A stretch of 8,259 bases of DNA from Treponema sp. (GTDB lineage: Bacteria > Spirochaetota > Spirochaetia > Treponematales > Treponemataceae), in assembly GCA_016293645.1 (NCBI GenBank), contig JAEDDW010000080.1, positions 1 to 8,259 of the forward strand, given 5' to 3'. This document shows positions 6,629 through 8,259 of this stretch, piece by piece. The notes under the pieces are model-generated. The model did not search any database. It saw only the letters and a program-made list of their open reading frames with translations, and was not told where the DNA came from. Position 1 is the first letter of the stretch. Each line of letters opens with the position of its first letter. Made by a program: the position numbers and the translations under genes.

Positions 6629-8259
6629 ATGTACGGAAATTACTTAGACGAAGCAGCAAAGATTGTTGCAGAAAAGCGCGAAGAAAACCTTAAGTTTGAA
6701 CATGCTCGCCTTACAGCAGAGGAAAAAGATCAGATTCTCAAGGAATATCATCCAGACCGCATTGCAAGCGAATTTACAGAACTCAAGATTGGTCCTAACA
6801 AGGGACAGAAAGCTCCAATCCAGCTTACAGAAATGCTCCAGGCAAAACCACGCATTGCTCCAGAGCACATTGACCTTACACACGTAGACTATGAGACAGA
6901 CGTTCTCGTAATCGGTGGTGGTGGAGCCGGTACTTCAGCTGCAATCATGGCATCTGAAGCAGGAGCAAAGGTTCTCCTTGCAACAAAGCTCCGTGTTGGT
7001 GATGCTAACACAATGATGGCAGAAGGTGGTATCCAGGCTGCTGATAAACCTAACGATAGCCCGGCACAGCACTACCTTGACTGTTTTGGTGGCGGACACT
7101 TTGACGGAAAGCCGGAACTCGTATACACACTTACAAACAAGGCTCCATCTGTAATCAAGTGGCTCAACGACCTTGGTGTTGAATTCGACAAGGAAGCTGA
7201 CGGTACAATGGTTACAACACATGGTGGCGGAACAAGCCGCAAGCGTATGCACGCATGTAAGGACTACTCAGGTGCTGAAATCATGCGCACACTCCGTGAC
7301 GAAGTTTTCAACCGCCCAGACCAGATTACAGTTGTAGACTTTACAGCTGCAGTTGAACTCATCAAGAATGACAAGGGTGAAGTTTGTGGTGCTGTTCTTG
7401 AAAACATCGAAACTGGTGAAGTTCGCATTGCAAAGGCAAAGGTTGTAATCATCGCAACTGGTGGTGCTGGACGCATGCACTATCAGGGATTCCCAACATC
7501 AAACCACTACGGTGCAACAGCTGACGGTCTTGTTATGGCATACCGCGCAGGTGCAAAGCTCCTTTATCAGGATTCTCTCCAGTATCACCCGACAGGTGCT
7601 GCATACCCAACACAGATTCTCGGTAAGCTTGTTACAGAAAAGGTTCGCTCCCTCGGTGCAAAGCTCATCAACAAGAACGGTGAAGTTTACATCCACCCTC
7701 TTGAAACACGTGACGTTAATGCTTCTGGTATCATCAAGGAAGTTCGCAACGGACGCGGTGTAGAAAATGATGTTCAGCCTGCTGTATGGCTCGACACTCC
7801 AATGATTGAAATGATCCACGGAGAAGGAACAATCCTCAAGTCAATTCCTGCAATGTACAACATGTTCATCAAGTACGGAATCGATATCCGCAAGGAACCA
7901 ATCCTTGTTTACCCAACACTCCACTACCAGAATGGTGGTGTTGAAATCGACAAGACATGCCACACAAACGTTGCAAACCTCCTCGTTGCAGGTGAAGCAT
8001 CTGGTGGTGTTCACGGAACAAACCGCTTGATGGGTAACTCACTCCTCGACGTTGTTGTATTCGGTCGTGAAGCTGGTATCGAAGCAGGAAAGATGTTCAA
8101 GAACATCAGCCTTTCTGACACAAGCAAGATGAACCTTGACCATGTTGTAGCTTTCGAAAAGGAAAGAGCAGCAGCTGGAATCACAGGTGATGTAACATCT
8201 CCAAAGGTTCTCCCAAGCTACACACACGGAAACAAGGAATTCGAAAAGAAGCCTTTCCC
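6629..8259 (+). CDS. SdhA/FrdA-family flavoprotein (fumarate reductase-like), 3' end cut by window
   Basis: An open frame of 543 full codons with no stop before the window edge. AAGAGGT at 6614-6620 lies eight bases before the ATG. After an 88-residue helical, charged extension comes the FAD dinucleotide fold VIGGGGAG (94-101). Fumarate-reductase catalytic motifs follow: QYHPTG (His 320), TEKVR (Glu 337), TRD (Arg 361, matching the proton-donor arginine), HYQNGG (His 432) and GTNRLMGNSLLD (Arg 466). The adjacent FAD-binding block AGEASGGVHG lies at about 454-463. The flavin-linking histidine of E. coli FrdA (motif RSHT) aligns with Asn 127 in DANT, so FAD should be bound non-covalently. Expected activity is reduction of fumarate or a related enoate using electrons from the FrdB-like protein. 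L-aspartate oxidase is a relative, but the FrdB-like partner and the extension argue against it. The direction and exact substrate cannot be read from sequence. Confidence 0.88.
   Translation, partial: MYGNYLDEAAKIVAEKREENLKFEHARLTAEEKDQILKEYHPDRIASEFTELKIGPNKGQKAPIQLTEMLQAKPRIAPEHIDLTHVDYETDVLVIGGGGAGTSAAIMASEAGAKVLLATKLRVGDANTMMAEGGIQAADKPNDSPAQHYLDCFGGGHFDGKPELVYTLTNKAPSVIKWLNDLGVEFDKEADGTMVTTHGGGTSRKRMHACKDYSGAEIMRTLRDEVFNRPDQITVVDFTAAVELIKNDKGEVCGAVLENIETGEVRIAKAKVVIIATGGAGRMHYQGFPTSNHYGATADGLVMAYRAGAKLLYQDSLQYHPTGAAYPTQILGKLVTEKVRSLGAKLINKNGEVYIHPLETRDVNASGIIKEVRNGRGVENDVQPAVWLDTPMIEMIHGEGTILKSIPAMYNMFIKYGIDIRKEPILVYPTLHYQNGGVEIDKTCHTNVANLLVAGEASGGVHGTNRLMGNSLLDVVVFGREAGIEAGKMFKNISLSDTSKMNLDHVVAFEKERAAAGITGDVTSPKVLPSYTHGNKEFEKKPF

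Noticed and set aside
6411..6647. A + strand open frame across the FrdB-like 3' end and the spacer
   Set aside because: It overlaps a well-supported gene, passes through the terminator stem and has no recognisable product.
7264..7480. Open frames on the minus strand opposite the FrdA-like gene
   Set aside because: Two overlapping frames without family motifs or good ribosome binding sites, antisense to a gene with clear conserved motifs; they are coding shadows.

Overview
This window is one strand of a tightly packed, cysteine-rich redox gene cluster, with eight protein genes all on the + strand. It reads as part of an obligate or near-obligate anaerobic bacterium: at least thirteen ferredoxin-type CxxCxxCxxxC or related iron-sulfur motifs, strong AAGGAGG/GGAGG Shine-Dalgarno sequences, ATG starts and moderate G+C. 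A host-associated spirochaete such as a Treponema relative is my guess from codon habit and the style of the intergenic repeats. That is an inference and not a demonstrated assignment.

Region 1 (17-5714) is a single overlapping operon segment: hdrC, hdrA, flxD (MvhD family), flxC, flxB (AsrA/HydB family) and flxA (AsrB/HydG family). Together these match the NADH-dependent heterodisulfide-reductase-like module known as FlxABCD-HdrABC. FlxA would take hydride from NAD(P)H. FlxB, FlxC and FlxD would carry electrons through 4Fe-4S and 2Fe-2S centres to HdrA, whose FAD is the expected bifurcation site. One branch would reduce ferredoxin, and the other would leave through HdrC. The usual HdrB catalytic subunit is not in the window; the sequence starts 16 bases before hdrC, so hdrB may lie just upstream.

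Region 2 (5715-5814) is a 100-base spacer holding an imperfect long inverted repeat and a smaller perfect hairpin, directly before a strong ribosome binding site. Region 3 (5815-6495) encodes a soluble SdhB/FrdB-like protein with one 2Fe-2S and two 4Fe-4S motifs. Region 4 (6496-6628) is a 133-base spacer with a convincing terminator-like hairpin and two further dyads. Region 5 (6629 to the window edge) is a 3'-truncated flavoprotein of the SdhA/FrdA family. It keeps the fumarate-reductase catalytic residues, lacks the histidine that binds FAD covalently, and has an unusually long N-terminal extension.

The most interesting idea is that the two halves work together. A cytoplasmic fumarate-reductase-like flavoprotein/iron-sulfur pair with no visible membrane anchor sits next to a bifurcating NADH/HdrA module. 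This suggests NADH oxidation coupled at once to ferredoxin reduction and to reduction of fumarate, or of another enoate or a disulfide. The gene families are clear from the sequence; the coupling is inference from gene order.
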